Assembly (NCBI RefSeq): GCF_007753095.1
Contig: NZ_CP036348.1
Span: 2,108,001 to 2,172,000, forward strand
From: Rosistilla carotiformis
Lineage (GTDB): Bacteria; Planctomycetota; Planctomycetia; Pirellulales; Pirellulaceae
DNA: 64,000 nucleotides
Reading direction: 5' to 3'
Shown here: in pieces, positions 34,950 through 44,418 of the stretch
Layout: each line of letters opens with the position of its first letter
Numbering within the stretch: the stretch's first letter is position 1
Position numbers and translations under genes: made by a program
The notes under the pieces: generated by a model
The model's input: the letters and a program-made list of their open reading frames with translations, nothing else
The model's database searches: none
Told to the model about the DNA's origin: nothing

Positions 34950-36644
34950 ATGTCGCTAATCTCTGCGATCAACAAATCGGTAAGCGGGCTGAATGTGGCC
35001 CAACTGGGGCTACAGGTCGTTGGCAACAACATCGCCAACGCCAACACCCCCGGCTACATCCGGCAAGAACTCGTTCAGACGCCAGGGCTCGCCAACCGCC
35101 AAGGCGACCTGCTGATCGGCAGCGGTGTTCGACCGGTCGGAATCACCCAAGCCCTCGATCAAGCACTGGCCGAACGTTTGCGAGACGCCACGTCGGCGTT
35201 GGCGGCCAACGATACGTTGGGCTCCGCCCAAACCCACCTTGAAGCGTTGGTCAACGAACTGGGAGACGCCGATCTCAGCACGCAACTCTCGTCGTTTAAC
35301 GCAAGTCTCCACGACCTCGCAAATCAACCAGGCGATTACGCGTTGAAACAGCAGGTCGTGCTCGAAGGGCAAACACTGGCCGACCATGTGCGGCGATTGG
35401 AACAAGGGGTTACCCAGTTGGCCGACGCCGCCGATGCGACCTATGCGTCGGACATCGAACAGGTCAACATTTTGACGACCAAGATCGCGTCGTTAAATCG
35501 CAAGATCGTCGATATCGAAGGGGGCCGCACGTTGGGCAGCGACGCGACCGGGCTTCGCGACGAACGTGAAATGGCGCTCAATGAATTGTCGGGCTACCTG
35601 AATATCGATACCCAGGAACAATCGACAGGATCGGTGGCGGTCTTTGTCGGAGGCGACTTTCTGGTCACCGACGGCATCTCACGCGATGTCTACAGCACCA
35701 ACGTCAGTAAAGACCCTAGCAGTGCGTCGGAAATTCGGATCGTCGAAACCAACGCCCCGTTGACTATCACGGGCGGAAAGCTGGGAGGCATCTCCGAAGC
35801 CCGCGAAGGGATCTACGGGAAGTTCTTGACCGACCTCGATTCGATTGCTGCCGGAATCGCCGAATCGTTCAACCGTGTCCATTCCCAGGGCAAAGGAACG
35901 GTCGGGTACACCGACCTCACCTCCGAGGTCGCCGTCAATCCAAGTGTTTCGTTGGATCAAGCGGGACTCGACTTCACGCCTGAAAACGGGTCGTTCGATC
36001 TGCAGTTGTTCGGTGAGACCAACGAATTGCTTTCGACGCATCGGATCGACATCGATCTGTTCAGCAGCGGCCAAGGCACGACGTTGAACGATGTCGCCAA
36101 TCAAATTAGTGCGATCGATGGTTTGCAGGGGAGCATTACTCCCGACGGTCGTTTAACGATCACGTCGACCACGCCTGGCGTCACGTACGGGTTTGGCAGC
36201 GATACCAGCGGTTTTCTGGCGGCGGCAGGGATCAACACGTTCTTCGTTGGCAACGATGCGGCGACGTTGCAAATCTCCGATCGGTTGCTCGATTCCCCCG
36301 AGTACCTGGCAATCAGCGCCGAGGGCATCGGAACCGATGCGGATCATCTGACTCAATTGGTCGATCTGTTCGAAAAGCCGTTGGCGGAACTGGGAAATAT
36401 TTCAGTTCGCGACCGCTACCAACGCTTGGTCACCACGATCACTCAAGGGGCTTCAATTCAAAAAAGCGTGACCGATGGTCTGCGGACCTATCACTCAGCG
36501 CTCGAAGGGGACTATCTTTCGGTGACGAGTGTCAACATCGACGAAGAAGCGGTTAAAATGATCTACCTGCAGCGCGCCTTCCAAGCCAGTTCGCGCGTGA
36601 TCTCCACCGCCAGTGAGATGCTGGAATTGCTGGTCTCGCTGTAA
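34950..36644 (+). CDS. flgK: Flagellar hook-associated protein 1
   Basis: This 564-residue protein forms the first hook-filament junction ring. The N terminus is diagnostic: S-L-I-S-A-I-N-K-S-V-S-G-L, then V-G-N-N-I-A-N-A-N-T-P-G-Y near residue 27, the flagellar rod/hook N-domain with its A-N-x-x-T-P-G-Y motif. A second block shared by FlgK (L-V-N-E-L-G-D-A-D-L-S, F-N-A-S-L-H-D-L-A-N-Q-P) lies near 110. The C-terminal domain ends with S-V-N-I-D-E-E-A-V-K-M-I-Y-L-Q-R-A-F-Q-A-S-S-R-V-I-S. FlgL and flagellin are not in the window, so the cluster is split. The length is within the normal range. Confidence 0.95.
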   Translation: MSLISAINKSVSGLNVAQLGLQVVGNNIANANTPGYIRQELVQTPGLANRQGDLLIGSGVRPVGITQALDQALAERLRDATSALAANDTLGSAQTHLEALVNELGDADLSTQLSSFNASLHDLANQPGDYALKQQVVLEGQTLADHVRRLEQGVTQLADAADATYASDIEQVNILTTKIASLNRKIVDIEGGRTLGSDATGLRDEREMALNELSGYLNIDTQEQSTGSVAVFVGGDFLVTDGISRDVYSTNVSKDPSSASEIRIVETNAPLTITGGKLGGISEAREGIYGKFLTDLDSIAAGIAESFNRVHSQGKGTVGYTDLTSEVAVNPSVSLDQAGLDFTPENGSFDLQLFGETNELLSTHRIDIDLFSSGQGTTLNDVANQISAIDGLQGSITPDGRLTITSTTPGVTYGFGSDTSGFLAAAGINTFFVGNDAATLQISDRLLDSPEYLAISAEGIGTDADHLTQLVDLFEKPLAELGNISVRDRYQRLVTTITQGASIQKSVTDGLRTYHSALEGDYLSVTSVNIDEEAVKMIYLQRAFQASSRVISTASEMLELLVSL

Positions 36645-36677
36645 CCCCCAAACACCCGTGAAGTGAAGGGCCTCATT

Positions 36678-37142
36678 TTGGAACGTCGCACGCTCGACCT
36701 GCGCAGCGCCGCGGATGTCATTGCCGACATCCAGCATCTTCGCGCCGTGGGCTACACCCAGACGAAGCGTTGGAACCTGACACATATCTGCCAACATCTC
36801 GATGCGACGATGACGGGGGGAATGGACGGTTTTGGCTTTCGTTTACCGTGGATCGCCCGCCGCACGCTGGTCAAATGGGGGTTCGCCTATGCGTTGAAAA
36901 AACGCAAGCTGTTCAGCGGCGCTCCGACCTTTCCCTTCCTGCAGCCCACCGCATCCAACGATCAGGATGACAATGAGATGATCGACCATTGCATCGCGAC
37001 GATCGCGCGGGCGGGCGTGTTTAATGGTTCGATGGAGGATTATGCGCTACTGGATGGTCTTTCCGCCGACGATTGGCGGGAATTTATGTGGATCCACGCC
37101 GCCCATCACCTCAGCTTTCTCGTCCCCCATCCAGACGCCTAA
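36678..37142 (+). CDS. DUF1569 domain protein
   Basis: This protein has about 154 residues. The start is chosen at TTG 36678 because GAAGGG (36665-36670) lies seven bases upstream and the N terminus then reads E-R-R-T-L-D-L-R-S-A-A-D-V-I-A-D-I, the usual opening of the family; a GTG 15 bases earlier is also in frame. Family features are W-N-L-T-H-I-C-Q-H-L near residue 37, a P-x-F-P-F segment and the closing D-W-R-E-F-M-W-I-H-A-A-H-H-L-S-F-L. The spaced histidines resemble DinB-like metal-binding four-helix bundles. The function is unknown. It is 33 bases after flgK and possibly in the same transcript. Confidence 0.8.
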   Translation: MERRTLDLRSAADVIADIQHLRAVGYTQTKRWNLTHICQHLDATMTGGMDGFGFRLPWIARRTLVKWGFAYALKKRKLFSGAPTFPFLQPTASNDQDDNEMIDHCIATIARAGVFNGSMEDYALLDGLSADDWREFMWIHAAHHLSFLVPHPDA

Positions 37143-37162
37143 ACGGCGCGACCCTTGCGGGA

Positions 37163-37744
37163 TCACATCAACAGGAACTGGTAACACCAACGGATCGTTT
37201 GAGGCGTTTCGTTGGGGAGGCTTTCGGGGCGAATCTCGCACAATTTTTCGTCGGCGGTGCAGGTGATCACTGTCTTTTCGTCGTCGGGAGCGACTTGCAC
37301 ACAGACCTGGTCTCCACGAAACAAGATCCCTGCGAAGGCGTCGGTTTGGCAATCGATTCCGTCGGCCCAGCGGTACTGGCTGCCCAACGATTCGGGAGCG
37401 GTCGTGCAGCGACAAGCGCAATCGATCCGCAGTCCAACGCTTTCACCGGCCAGCGTCTCGAGACTCAAGCTCCAATGGCTGGTTCCGGCCAGGCCAACTC
37501 CAAGAATCGCCAATCGTCCATCGATCGTTTCCAGAGACGCCTGTTGCAACGGCGTGTTTCGGGGCCAGGCTGTCGGCGCCGGATCGACAACGGTTTCCAA
37601 CAATGGCGATCGTTGTCCCGCTTGCAACACGTCGATCGCGTGCCCAAATCGGTCCTGTTGCCAGACCAAACGGAGCGCCAGAGCGAGGGTGTTCGGATCG
37701 CCGGCGATCAGTTCGGCAGAGGTGTTCGGTTCAATCAAAGTCAT
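37163..37744 (-). CDS. Hypothetical protein
   Basis: This predicted 193-residue protein starts with ATG 37744-37742. No family was recognised. It opens M-T-L-I-E-P-N-T-S-A-E-L-I-A-G-D-P-N-T-L-A-L-A-L-R-L-V-W-Q-Q-D-R-F-G-H and continues as mixed alpha/beta. A beta-rich patch (D-G-R-L-A-I-L-G-V-G-L, then W-S-L-S-L-E-T-L) follows. A notable C-A-C-R-C in the middle and further cysteines later could bind metal. There is no signal peptide or membrane segment. It lies downstream of the 927-residue gene on the same strand (171 bases). Confidence 0.6.
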   Translation of the reverse strand: MTLIEPNTSAELIAGDPNTLALALRLVWQQDRFGHAIDVLQAGQRSPLLETVVDPAPTAWPRNTPLQQASLETIDGRLAILGVGLAGTSHWSLSLETLAGESVGLRIDCACRCTTAPESLGSQYRWADGIDCQTDAFAGILFRGDQVCVQVAPDDEKTVITCTADEKLCEIRPESLPNETPQTIRWCYQFLLM

Positions 37745-37915
37745 CGCGCAGCAAAGCCATCGAAACAAGGAAGGGGGCCGCCGGGCAGGTCCCACGCCTC
37801 GCGGTCGCCTGCAATCGACGTGCAAGCGGCGGGGCAGTGTTGGCCGGGCAAACGAAACGCCGCGACAGCCGAGATGGGCTGCCGCGGATCGTTCCGATGA
37901 TAGCAGATCAACGCG

Positions 37916-40699
37916 TTAGCGTTTGGCTGGCTGAGAGTAAAGTGCCGCTTCGGCCATATAATTGACTTCGTCGCCGATCGCAAATCCGATCCATCCATCG
38001 CGAAGTTCGAACTGGGTGATCGCCAGTCCATCCATCGCAGGATGACTTCGCAACTGCTCGCTGGTCAATTCCAGCGATCGATTCGGCGAAAGCACCTTGT
38101 TGAAGATCGCTCGCACGGCGACGCGATCCCCCATGCTCAATCGCGGTCCGCTGATGTTCAGATGACCGTCGCGGACCAGTGCCGGACGCAAACCGTCGAT
38201 GTGAGGGATGTACGATGCTTTGACAATAAAATTCCGCAGCGTGATCCCATCGGTTTGATCCAGTCGGATGATTCGCATCGTCAGGTCCAAACGGCCATCG
38301 TGAATTTCCACGGTCACCGGACGGCTGCTGGTGAATTGAATCATCACGTTGTCGGGCAGTTCTTCGGTCGCTTTGCGGCCTTCAAAACCAAACACCTGCA
38401 ACGTTTCGCGGATCGCTGCATCGACCAATACCGGTTCCCCTTGAGGTGCCAAGCGGGCCATGGCGTTGTTGAGTGTCGACTGGTGCATCTGGACACTCAT
38501 CATGCATTCGGTGGGAGCCCGTGGCCGGGGTGTGAAGCTGGCCAATTGCCAATCGCCCGACAAGCGGTATCGCGCTGTCAAACGGTCCTCGGTCGTCGAC
38601 AGATCGACAACGGTCGGCGAAAGGTCCAACGCAGCCAAGGGACCAATCAAACGCGACGAAAACGTCTTTTCCGCTTCGTCGATCTGTTTCTGCAACGATT
38701 CGGCCAATTCGGTCTCGATCTGCGACCGCATCCGCCGTTCGCTGTAGCGTTGTGCGTAGGAGCGTGCTTCATCGTGACGCTGTTTGACATACTCGCGAAC
38801 CAACGGTCCCAAGACAGGAAAGCCATCGTATTCCGTGCGGACCCGGCGCAGTTGATTGTCCGCGTCGACATCCACATCGGGACTTTCGATATCGACGCCG
38901 CCGCGATCGACGCGAATCAACGCTCCGGCGACAAAGTTTGCATTGCCAACGTGTTTCAGTTGGGCGGGACCTTGTCGGCTCCATGTCTTCGTGTCGATCT
39001 TCCCAAGGCTGCGAAGACGGATCTGCCACGCGTTCTCCGAAGGCTCCAGATGAACCTGCAACTCGGCGGTGGCATGGCTCGTCCCCAACACCGATGCCCC
39101 AAGCACACGATCGCGGATCGGTTGCGTCTTTGCGGGCACTTCGGGCAACAAGCGGTTAAGCATTGCCGCAGAGATCGAAACCCGCAGGTTGGCGTTTCGG
39201 TAGTGACGGTTGATCGCTTCGGCAATCGCATAAGCGTGGGCATTGTTGGCGAATCGCAGCGTCTGCATCGTCGCCGCCACGCGACCGCCGTCGCGGTCGA
39301 GCGTATCGGTCTCTTGGACTTCGATTTGGTCCAACAGCGCGACGTAGTCGACGGGACCATGCGCCCACGAACGGATCGTTTCGCCAAGTTGGCGGCATGC
39401 CGACTTGTGCAACCATTCGCTTTGCGCTTCGCTCAGTTCGGTGTATTCCACTCGCGACAAGAACCGCTGCGCGATCAGACGTCGCTCGGCATCGGTCGTG
39501 TTCCCCAGACTGGCCGATTCGATTTCGTCGAGCATCAAAAAGCGTTGCCAGTCGGCGGTATCGCGGGTCTGGATGACTTGTTCGCGAAGCTCCGCAACCA
39601 ACTGCAGCACGTTGGCTTTGGCTTCCGGACGGGGTTGCCGATCTCCGATCTCGGCGGCATACATATTGTTCCATACCGCATGCCAGATGTCCGCGCGGCG
39701 TTCGACAGCGTAGGCGGTCGCGACCCAATTGCGGTGGATACTCAAATCGTCTTCGTTGACCATGTGGTATCCCTGATCGGCCAGGAAGTTCAGCTGATCG
39801 ATCAATTCCCCCGATTCCACGGTCCCCAGTTTGGGCTGTTCGCGTAGCCGCGACAGCGTGTCGCGGACCCGTTGGCTCCACTCGGCCCCTTGCGGGCTAA
39901 GCTCCTGGACAATTGACAATTGCGCGTCCAGGGCGGGAGTTTTGGGCCATTCGCTAGGTTGTTGAGTCACCGGGGTGCGAGCCATCGGGCTTGTCACCAC
40001 GTCCGCCGAAGGGGCAGGAGCCGCAGCTGGCGATGCAGGGGTTTCGACCGCCGGGGGATGGGGATCAATGCGATTGCTGCTGAAATGCAGCCCCGCAAAG
40101 GGATCGTCGAAGGCTTGTGGATCGGGCAGGCCGGCCAATTCATCTTTGACGTTGATTTCCGGAGCCGACAAGGTCGCCAGCGGCATGTCGTCAAACGGAT
40201 CGCTCGACAGCGTCGAATCCAAAGCGGCTTCGACAACACCTTGGTCCACCTGATCGGTCAACAGAACCGAAGGCGCATGGTGCCCCGAGAATGCCAGCGC
40301 AGCTGCCGGAGGTGCGGCCAGGTCGGCCGACGGATCGAGCGTTTCGATCACAACCGGATGGTCGTAGCTCGGCTTTTGGACGATCGGAATGTCCAATGGT
40401 TTCTGCGGCTGCACGACGGAATCGACCGGGCCCGCAGGGGGAAACGGATAGGAAAGCTCTTGCCGCGAAAAGGGCTCGCGGCTCAGCGATGGCCCCGTCC
40501 ATGCGACGCGCGGTCCCGGTTGACGTTCGTCGTCGGCGATCGTCCAAGGACGCGGCATCGGACGGGTCGAAGCCGACCGAACCACGGGGGGCTCCTGTGG
40601 CTCCATCTGTTCGCGCTCGAAGACGCACAATAATCCGATCACCGCGGCCGATGCTGCTGTTGGCCAAAAGAGGATCCGGAATTTTCGTAATGGGCCCAT
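37916..40699 (-). CDS. Large membrane-anchored protein of unknown function
   Basis: This 927-residue protein starts with ATG 40699-40697, eight bases after AAGGAG; an earlier in-frame GTG is rejected. There is one N-terminal membrane helix (I-L-F-W-P-T-A-A-S-A-A-V-I-G-L-L-C-V-F). A Pro/Ala-rich linker of about 230 residues follows, then a long helical and beta part (W-S-Q-R-V-R-D-T-L near residue 270, S-W-A-H-G-P-V-D-Y near 445). Beta-rich segments follow, including V-T-V-E-I-H-D-G-R-L-D-L-T-M-R-I near 790 and a C-terminal R-L-S-M-G-D-R-V-A-V-R-A-I-F-N-K-V. It reads as a periplasmic protein held in the inner membrane. No known family was recognised. The stop codon lies inside AACGCGTTAGCGTTT. 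Confidence 0.75.
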   Translation of the reverse strand: MGPLRKFRILFWPTAASAAVIGLLCVFEREQMEPQEPPVVRSASTRPMPRPWTIADDERQPGPRVAWTGPSLSREPFSRQELSYPFPPAGPVDSVVQPQKPLDIPIVQKPSYDHPVVIETLDPSADLAAPPAAALAFSGHHAPSVLLTDQVDQGVVEAALDSTLSSDPFDDMPLATLSAPEINVKDELAGLPDPQAFDDPFAGLHFSSNRIDPHPPAVETPASPAAAPAPSADVVTSPMARTPVTQQPSEWPKTPALDAQLSIVQELSPQGAEWSQRVRDTLSRLREQPKLGTVESGELIDQLNFLADQGYHMVNEDDLSIHRNWVATAYAVERRADIWHAVWNNMYAAEIGDRQPRPEAKANVLQLVAELREQVIQTRDTADWQRFLMLDEIESASLGNTTDAERRLIAQRFLSRVEYTELSEAQSEWLHKSACRQLGETIRSWAHGPVDYVALLDQIEVQETDTLDRDGGRVAATMQTLRFANNAHAYAIAEAINRHYRNANLRVSISAAMLNRLLPEVPAKTQPIRDRVLGASVLGTSHATAELQVHLEPSENAWQIRLRSLGKIDTKTWSRQGPAQLKHVGNANFVAGALIRVDRGGVDIESPDVDVDADNQLRRVRTEYDGFPVLGPLVREYVKQRHDEARSYAQRYSERRMRSQIETELAESLQKQIDEAEKTFSSRLIGPLAALDLSPTVVDLSTTEDRLTARYRLSGDWQLASFTPRPRAPTECMMSVQMHQSTLNNAMARLAPQGEPVLVDAAIRETLQVFGFEGRKATEELPDNVMIQFTSSRPVTVEIHDGRLDLTMRIIRLDQTDGITLRNFIVKASYIPHIDGLRPALVRDGHLNISGPRLSMGDRVAVRAIFNKVLSPNRSLELTSEQLRSHPAMDGLAITQFELRDGWIGFAIGDEVNYMAEAALYSQPAKR

Positions 40700-40877
40700 G
40701 CCCCGCACTCCTTGCTAAAGCCATCGTCCTTGAATTCGCGCGTTCCGGAGTGATCCGAATCACGACGATCCTTTCCTGATCATCGATCGGACGGATGCAA
40801 CGCCGAAATCCAATCGGATCGGCACCGGCGGAATAATCCGCGCTCAGATAGCAATGAAAACGCTGGTGTTCCGCGTA

Positions 40878-41252
40878 TCACGCCTTGGGGGGAGCCCACT
40901 GGCCGAGGCACTGATCGGCAGGGTATTTCTTACGATTGAGCACCATCTTCCGCTCGATCGCACTGCTCAAATCGACCCCCAGGCTCGCCGACAACGCCAG
41001 AAGATAGCAAGCGACATCGGCCATCTCGTGCGCCACTTCGGTGAGCAGTTCGGGGTCTTGGGCAATGGCTGCGGATTCTTCCGGAGTTCGCCATTGGAAG
41101 TGTTCCATCAATTCGGCGACTTCCACCGATAATGACATCGAGAGGTTCTTCGGCGTATGAAACCGCTCCCACTGCCGTTCGGCAACAAAACGTTGGACCA
41201 CCCTCCTTAGATCGGCGACCGACGTCTGGTCATCCTGCATGGGGCGATCCAT
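40878..41252 (-). CDS. MazG-like nucleotide pyrophosphohydrolase
   Basis: This 124-residue house-cleaning enzyme resembles dCTP pyrophosphatase (DCTPP1/RS21-C6): it splits non-canonical or excess dNTPs to dNMP and pyrophosphate. The metal-binding pattern is present: S-V-E-V-A-E-L-M-E-H-F-Q-W near residue 43 (E-x-x-E) and E-M-A-D-V-A-C-Y-L-L-A-L near 77 (E-x-x-D), followed by K-Y-P-A-D near the end. ATG 41252 is used because AGGAGG lies 11 bases upstream; a GTG 33 bases earlier would overlap the VWA stop by four bases. It is directly downstream of the VWA gene and therefore probably co-transcribed, although a shared function is unclear. Confidence 0.85.
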   Translation of the reverse strand: MDRPMQDDQTSVADLRRVVQRFVAERQWERFHTPKNLSMSLSVEVAELMEHFQWRTPEESAAIAQDPELLTEVAHEMADVACYLLALSASLGVDLSSAIERKMVLNRKKYPADQCLGQWAPPKA

Positions 41253-41281
41253 CGGCGCCCCTGCCTCCTGGGGTTGTCCGA

Positions 41282-43414
41282 TCACAGCTTGGGAAGCGGG
41301 CGTTTGGGGGCGGGTTTCTTCAACATCCGCTTCTTTTCGTCTTGCGCGGCGGTCATGTTGTTATTGTTGTTATTGTTGCCGCCAGCACGCGCGGGAGGAT
41401 TGAGGTCGGTATACTTCTCGACCCACTTCCATCCGATGGGGGTTTCCAATTCGTTTTTAGCGAGCAGAGCCCAGGGGGTTCCCGCATGCTCCGAAACAAC
41501 GGCTTGCAGCAGTTCACGTGCCTTTTCCGCTTCGCGCTCCCACTTGCTGCCAACGCTGACCTCATCGGCTGCCTGCAGCACCCAGGTGTTGTTCTTTTCC
41601 TTTTCAAACGGCATCCCACGCTTGGCTTTGGCCAGCATGGCGTTGTAGGTCTCGGCACGGACCTTGTGTGCCAGCACGCGGCCATACGCCAAATCGAATC
41701 CGGCACGCCAGCGAGGGCTCATCTCCTCATCGCGATCCTTCAACCCTTGAGCCAAGATCTCGGCCATCCGAACCCATTGGGGTTCGATGACCGCCGCGAT
41801 TTTTTGAGCGTCTCCCAATTCGGTCGCCAGCTGAGCTTCGCTGCGGCGAACGAATTCCGTTTTAGGGGCCTGCAGGGTTTCCAGCTGCGTATCTTTCGCC
41901 GCAGTGGTCAACGCTGTCCGCAGGGCGCTGGCCCGGACCTGCCGGACATATTCTTCGGGGGAGACGTAGTCGGGGCGATAACGCGCCATCGTGTTGGAAT
42001 CGAAGAAGTAGTCGATCTGCGACGAAAACGCTTCGGTCTCTTGTTTGCGAACACGTTTGTTCACATTGCGGTTGGGGTGGACCGAGAAATAGATCCCCCC
42101 GGTTTCGTAGCTCAAGCGAGTCAAAGCAAACGGACCAAAACCTGAATCGATGACCGGTTCTTCTTGGTAATTGCCGGTGTACCCGATTTTAACCCGCTCA
42201 GGCATCACGCTCTCGGGGCCTGCATCAACTTGAGCCCATTGAGGGGATTGGTCGTATTTGGGATCGGGATCGACGTACTTGACCAGCGAATGTTCACGGC
42301 CAAACGGTGCGGGAGATCCGATCACGTAGACCGGCATGCCGTAGCGGCGACAAAGATCGATCGTGGTTTCGAGCCCCTCTTGATCGTCTCCCCGTTCATC
42401 GGTCACGACGACCAGCATCACGTTCCGCAACGGCCCTTCGGAGCCTCGTTTGACGCGATACTTCTTAAACTCGTTGGCCGCCATGTAAACCGCCGAGAAG
42501 GCGCGTTCGACGCCACTGGAATCGACTTCAATGTTGTTGACGGTGTCCTTGATGACCTTCAGGTCATCGGTCGGTTCTTCGGTCAGCAGGCTCACGTTCT
42601 TGCCGAAACCGACGATCGAAGTCAGCAACGGAATATCGCTTGCGTTCTTTCGCTTGCCCGACTTTTCGGATTGGCTGTCGATGATCCCCAGTTCTTCATA
42701 GATCTTGTCGAAGCGATCGCGGATCTCTTGCCGTTGGCGATGTAGCGATCCGCTTTGATCGAACACCCAGACGACCAACGTCGGGCGTTCTTCCATCGAT
42801 TGCAAGATTTCAAAGGTCAAGCGGTCGACGGCCCCTTTGGCGCCGTTGAGTCCTTGCCCAACGCTTCCCTTCTTGTTGACCATCGCCTGTGTTGGGGCAA
42901 CCGGTTCGGTGAAGAAGTTGTTCAGGTCGATGGTCGCCAGTTCCTGCGGCGTCATGTCCATGGGACTTGGAATTTGAGCCGTTTCAGCGAACGTTTCCGC
43001 CGTTGCCATGGCGATCGCACTTTCTAACGAATCGCTGTTCGAACCGATCTGGTCCTGAGGCACTTCACTGGCGACGATCTCTTCGATCGAATGGATCTTG
43101 TCTTCGGCGACGTCGCGCATCGGCGACACGATCACGATCGCGTCGGGGTCGACGTGGGGAGTCAGCGTGGCCAGGGCAAGGAACAAGACGATTCCCATGT
43201 GAGCCATCAAACTGGCGACAAAGGCGATCGATTCATCATCGAACCAGCTTTCATCGTCGTCATCCTCGTCGTCGTAATCCTCCTCCTCGAACTCCGCCTG
43301 ATCTGCGATCGCATCGAGGCGTTCACGCTCCAACGCCTCGGAACGATTGGCCGATGACTGCGGTCCTGCAACGGCTTCGGCGGGTACGGTAGAGGGGCTG
43401 ATGTCGATCGACAT
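41282..43414 (-). CDS. Membrane-anchored von Willebrand factor type A domain protein
   Basis: This 710-residue protein begins with an acidic cytoplasmic head (E-E-E-D-Y-D-D-E-D-D-D-D-E, about residues 42-56). A membrane helix near 70-88 follows, then a long linker and a VWA domain from about 212. The metal-ion adhesion site reads D-Q-S-G-S-L (D-x-S-x-S), with T-D-E-R-G-D near 350. VWA domains mediate metal-dependent protein contacts, often with MoxR ATPases; a MoxR pair is 8 kb away. Near the C terminus lies a run of seven Asn coded by 41357-41377 (a trinucleotide repeat). The gene heads a likely operon with the MazG-like gene and perhaps the 927-residue gene. Confidence 0.85.
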   Translation of the reverse strand: MSIDISPSTVPAEAVAGPQSSANRSEALERERLDAIADQAEFEEEDYDDEDDDDESWFDDESIAFVASLMAHMGIVLFLALATLTPHVDPDAIVIVSPMRDVAEDKIHSIEEIVASEVPQDQIGSNSDSLESAIAMATAETFAETAQIPSPMDMTPQELATIDLNNFFTEPVAPTQAMVNKKGSVGQGLNGAKGAVDRLTFEILQSMEERPTLVVWVFDQSGSLHRQRQEIRDRFDKIYEELGIIDSQSEKSGKRKNASDIPLLTSIVGFGKNVSLLTEEPTDDLKVIKDTVNNIEVDSSGVERAFSAVYMAANEFKKYRVKRGSEGPLRNVMLVVVTDERGDDQEGLETTIDLCRRYGMPVYVIGSPAPFGREHSLVKYVDPDPKYDQSPQWAQVDAGPESVMPERVKIGYTGNYQEEPVIDSGFGPFALTRLSYETGGIYFSVHPNRNVNKRVRKQETEAFSSQIDYFFDSNTMARYRPDYVSPEEYVRQVRASALRTALTTAAKDTQLETLQAPKTEFVRRSEAQLATELGDAQKIAAVIEPQWVRMAEILAQGLKDRDEEMSPRWRAGFDLAYGRVLAHKVRAETYNAMLAKAKRGMPFEKEKNNTWVLQAADEVSVGSKWEREAEKARELLQAVVSEHAGTPWALLAKNELETPIGWKWVEKYTDLNPPARAGGNNNNNNNMTAAQDEKKRMLKKPAPKRPLPKL

Positions 43415-43755
43415 AAGATCAAGTTCCTCGGTGAATTAGATTGAACGCGCGAAACCGTTGGCTTGGCGTGAGTCGGTTTGGGTGGCGTCCAGGGGGGCCG
43501 CGCCGGTGCCACGCAATAGCATACCGGATCGACCCTGGCATTTCCACATCTCGCGTTTCGGCAGGGGGAGACCACCTGTATTTTCGTCGATTAACGGATA
43601 TAAATCAATCGTTTGTTGCATTGAACGAGACCGTTGGCGATTTAACACGCACGAAACCCGTCTAGTGACTAGAACGGATCTGGGTTGTTGTTGTACTCAT
43701 CATGCATCCATGGTCTCGAGGTTGTTCCCTCCCCTACTGCCCATTCATGGACGCT
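43415..43755. other. Divergent intergenic region
   Basis: About 340 bases between the VWA gene and the second phosphoesterase gene. No gene or strong structure was seen. Confidence 0.5.
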
Positions 43756-44415
43756 ATGTCAGAGAGATTGATAGCGATTGGGGACATCCACGGATGTTCC
43801 GACGCCCTAAAAACACTGCTCGAGACGATCGATCCTCAGCCCGACGACACGATCGTTGTATTGGGGGATGTAGTCGACCGCGGACAGGGGACGCGTCAAG
43901 CGATCGATTTGTTGATCGAGGCCTCCCAACGCACGCAAATCGTGGCGATTTTGGGAAATCACGAGGAAATGATGCTTAGGGTGCTCGAGGGCGACGCCCC
44001 GCAGCGTTGGCTTCAGTTTGGTGGGATCGATACGCTGGATAGCTATGGGTTTGCGGGGGATTTCTCGGTCATCCCTACGTCGCATCACGATTTCTTTGCC
44101 GGCATGCGCGACTACTACGAAACCGACGGTTATTTCTTTACGCACGCGGCCTATAAACACGATCTACCGCTGGATTATCAACCGATCGACCTGTTGCGTT
44201 GGCATTCGCTGCGCGATGGCCTTCCCCCCGCCCATGAGAACGGCAAAATTGGATTTGTCGGTCACACCGCTCATAAGGAGGGGGAGATCATGGATTTTGG
44301 ATACTTGGTATGTCTGGACACCTACTGCTACGGTGGCGGCTGGTTAACCGCGATGGACGTCCGAACCCGCCAGACATGGCAAGCCAACCGTTCGGGTCAG
44401 TTGCGTAGCGTTTGA
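43756..44415 (+). CDS. Serine/threonine-type metallophosphoesterase
   Basis: This PPP-family phosphoesterase has about 219 residues and is the second in the window. Motifs are complete: G-D-I-H-G near residue 9, G-D-V-V-D-R-G near 38, G-N-H-E near 68, F-T-H-A near 130 and F-V-G-H-T near 174. It shares the L-D-S-Y segment and the D-L-L-R-W-H-S block with the protein at 15433-16167, so the two are paralogues, but here the canonical Asp is kept in G-D-x-V-D-R-G. ATG 43756 was preferred because it sits ten residues before the first motif. An ATG at 43747 is possible, and no ribosome-binding site decides. It is convergent with the polysaccharide-export gene, with only three bases between stops. 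Confidence 0.85.
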   Translation: MSERLIAIGDIHGCSDALKTLLETIDPQPDDTIVVLGDVVDRGQGTRQAIDLLIEASQRTQIVAILGNHEEMMLRVLEGDAPQRWLQFGGIDTLDSYGFAGDFSVIPTSHHDFFAGMRDYYETDGYFFTHAAYKHDLPLDYQPIDLLRWHSLRDGLPPAHENGKIGFVGHTAHKEGEIMDFGYLVCLDTYCYGGGWLTAMDVRTRQTWQANRSGQLRSV

Positions 44416-44418
44416 CGT

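Noticed and set aside
38042-39847. 601-codon plus-strand frame
   Set aside because: Opposite the 927-residue gene, which has the better start, ribosome-binding site and membrane anchor; the composition is that of a codon-bias shadow.
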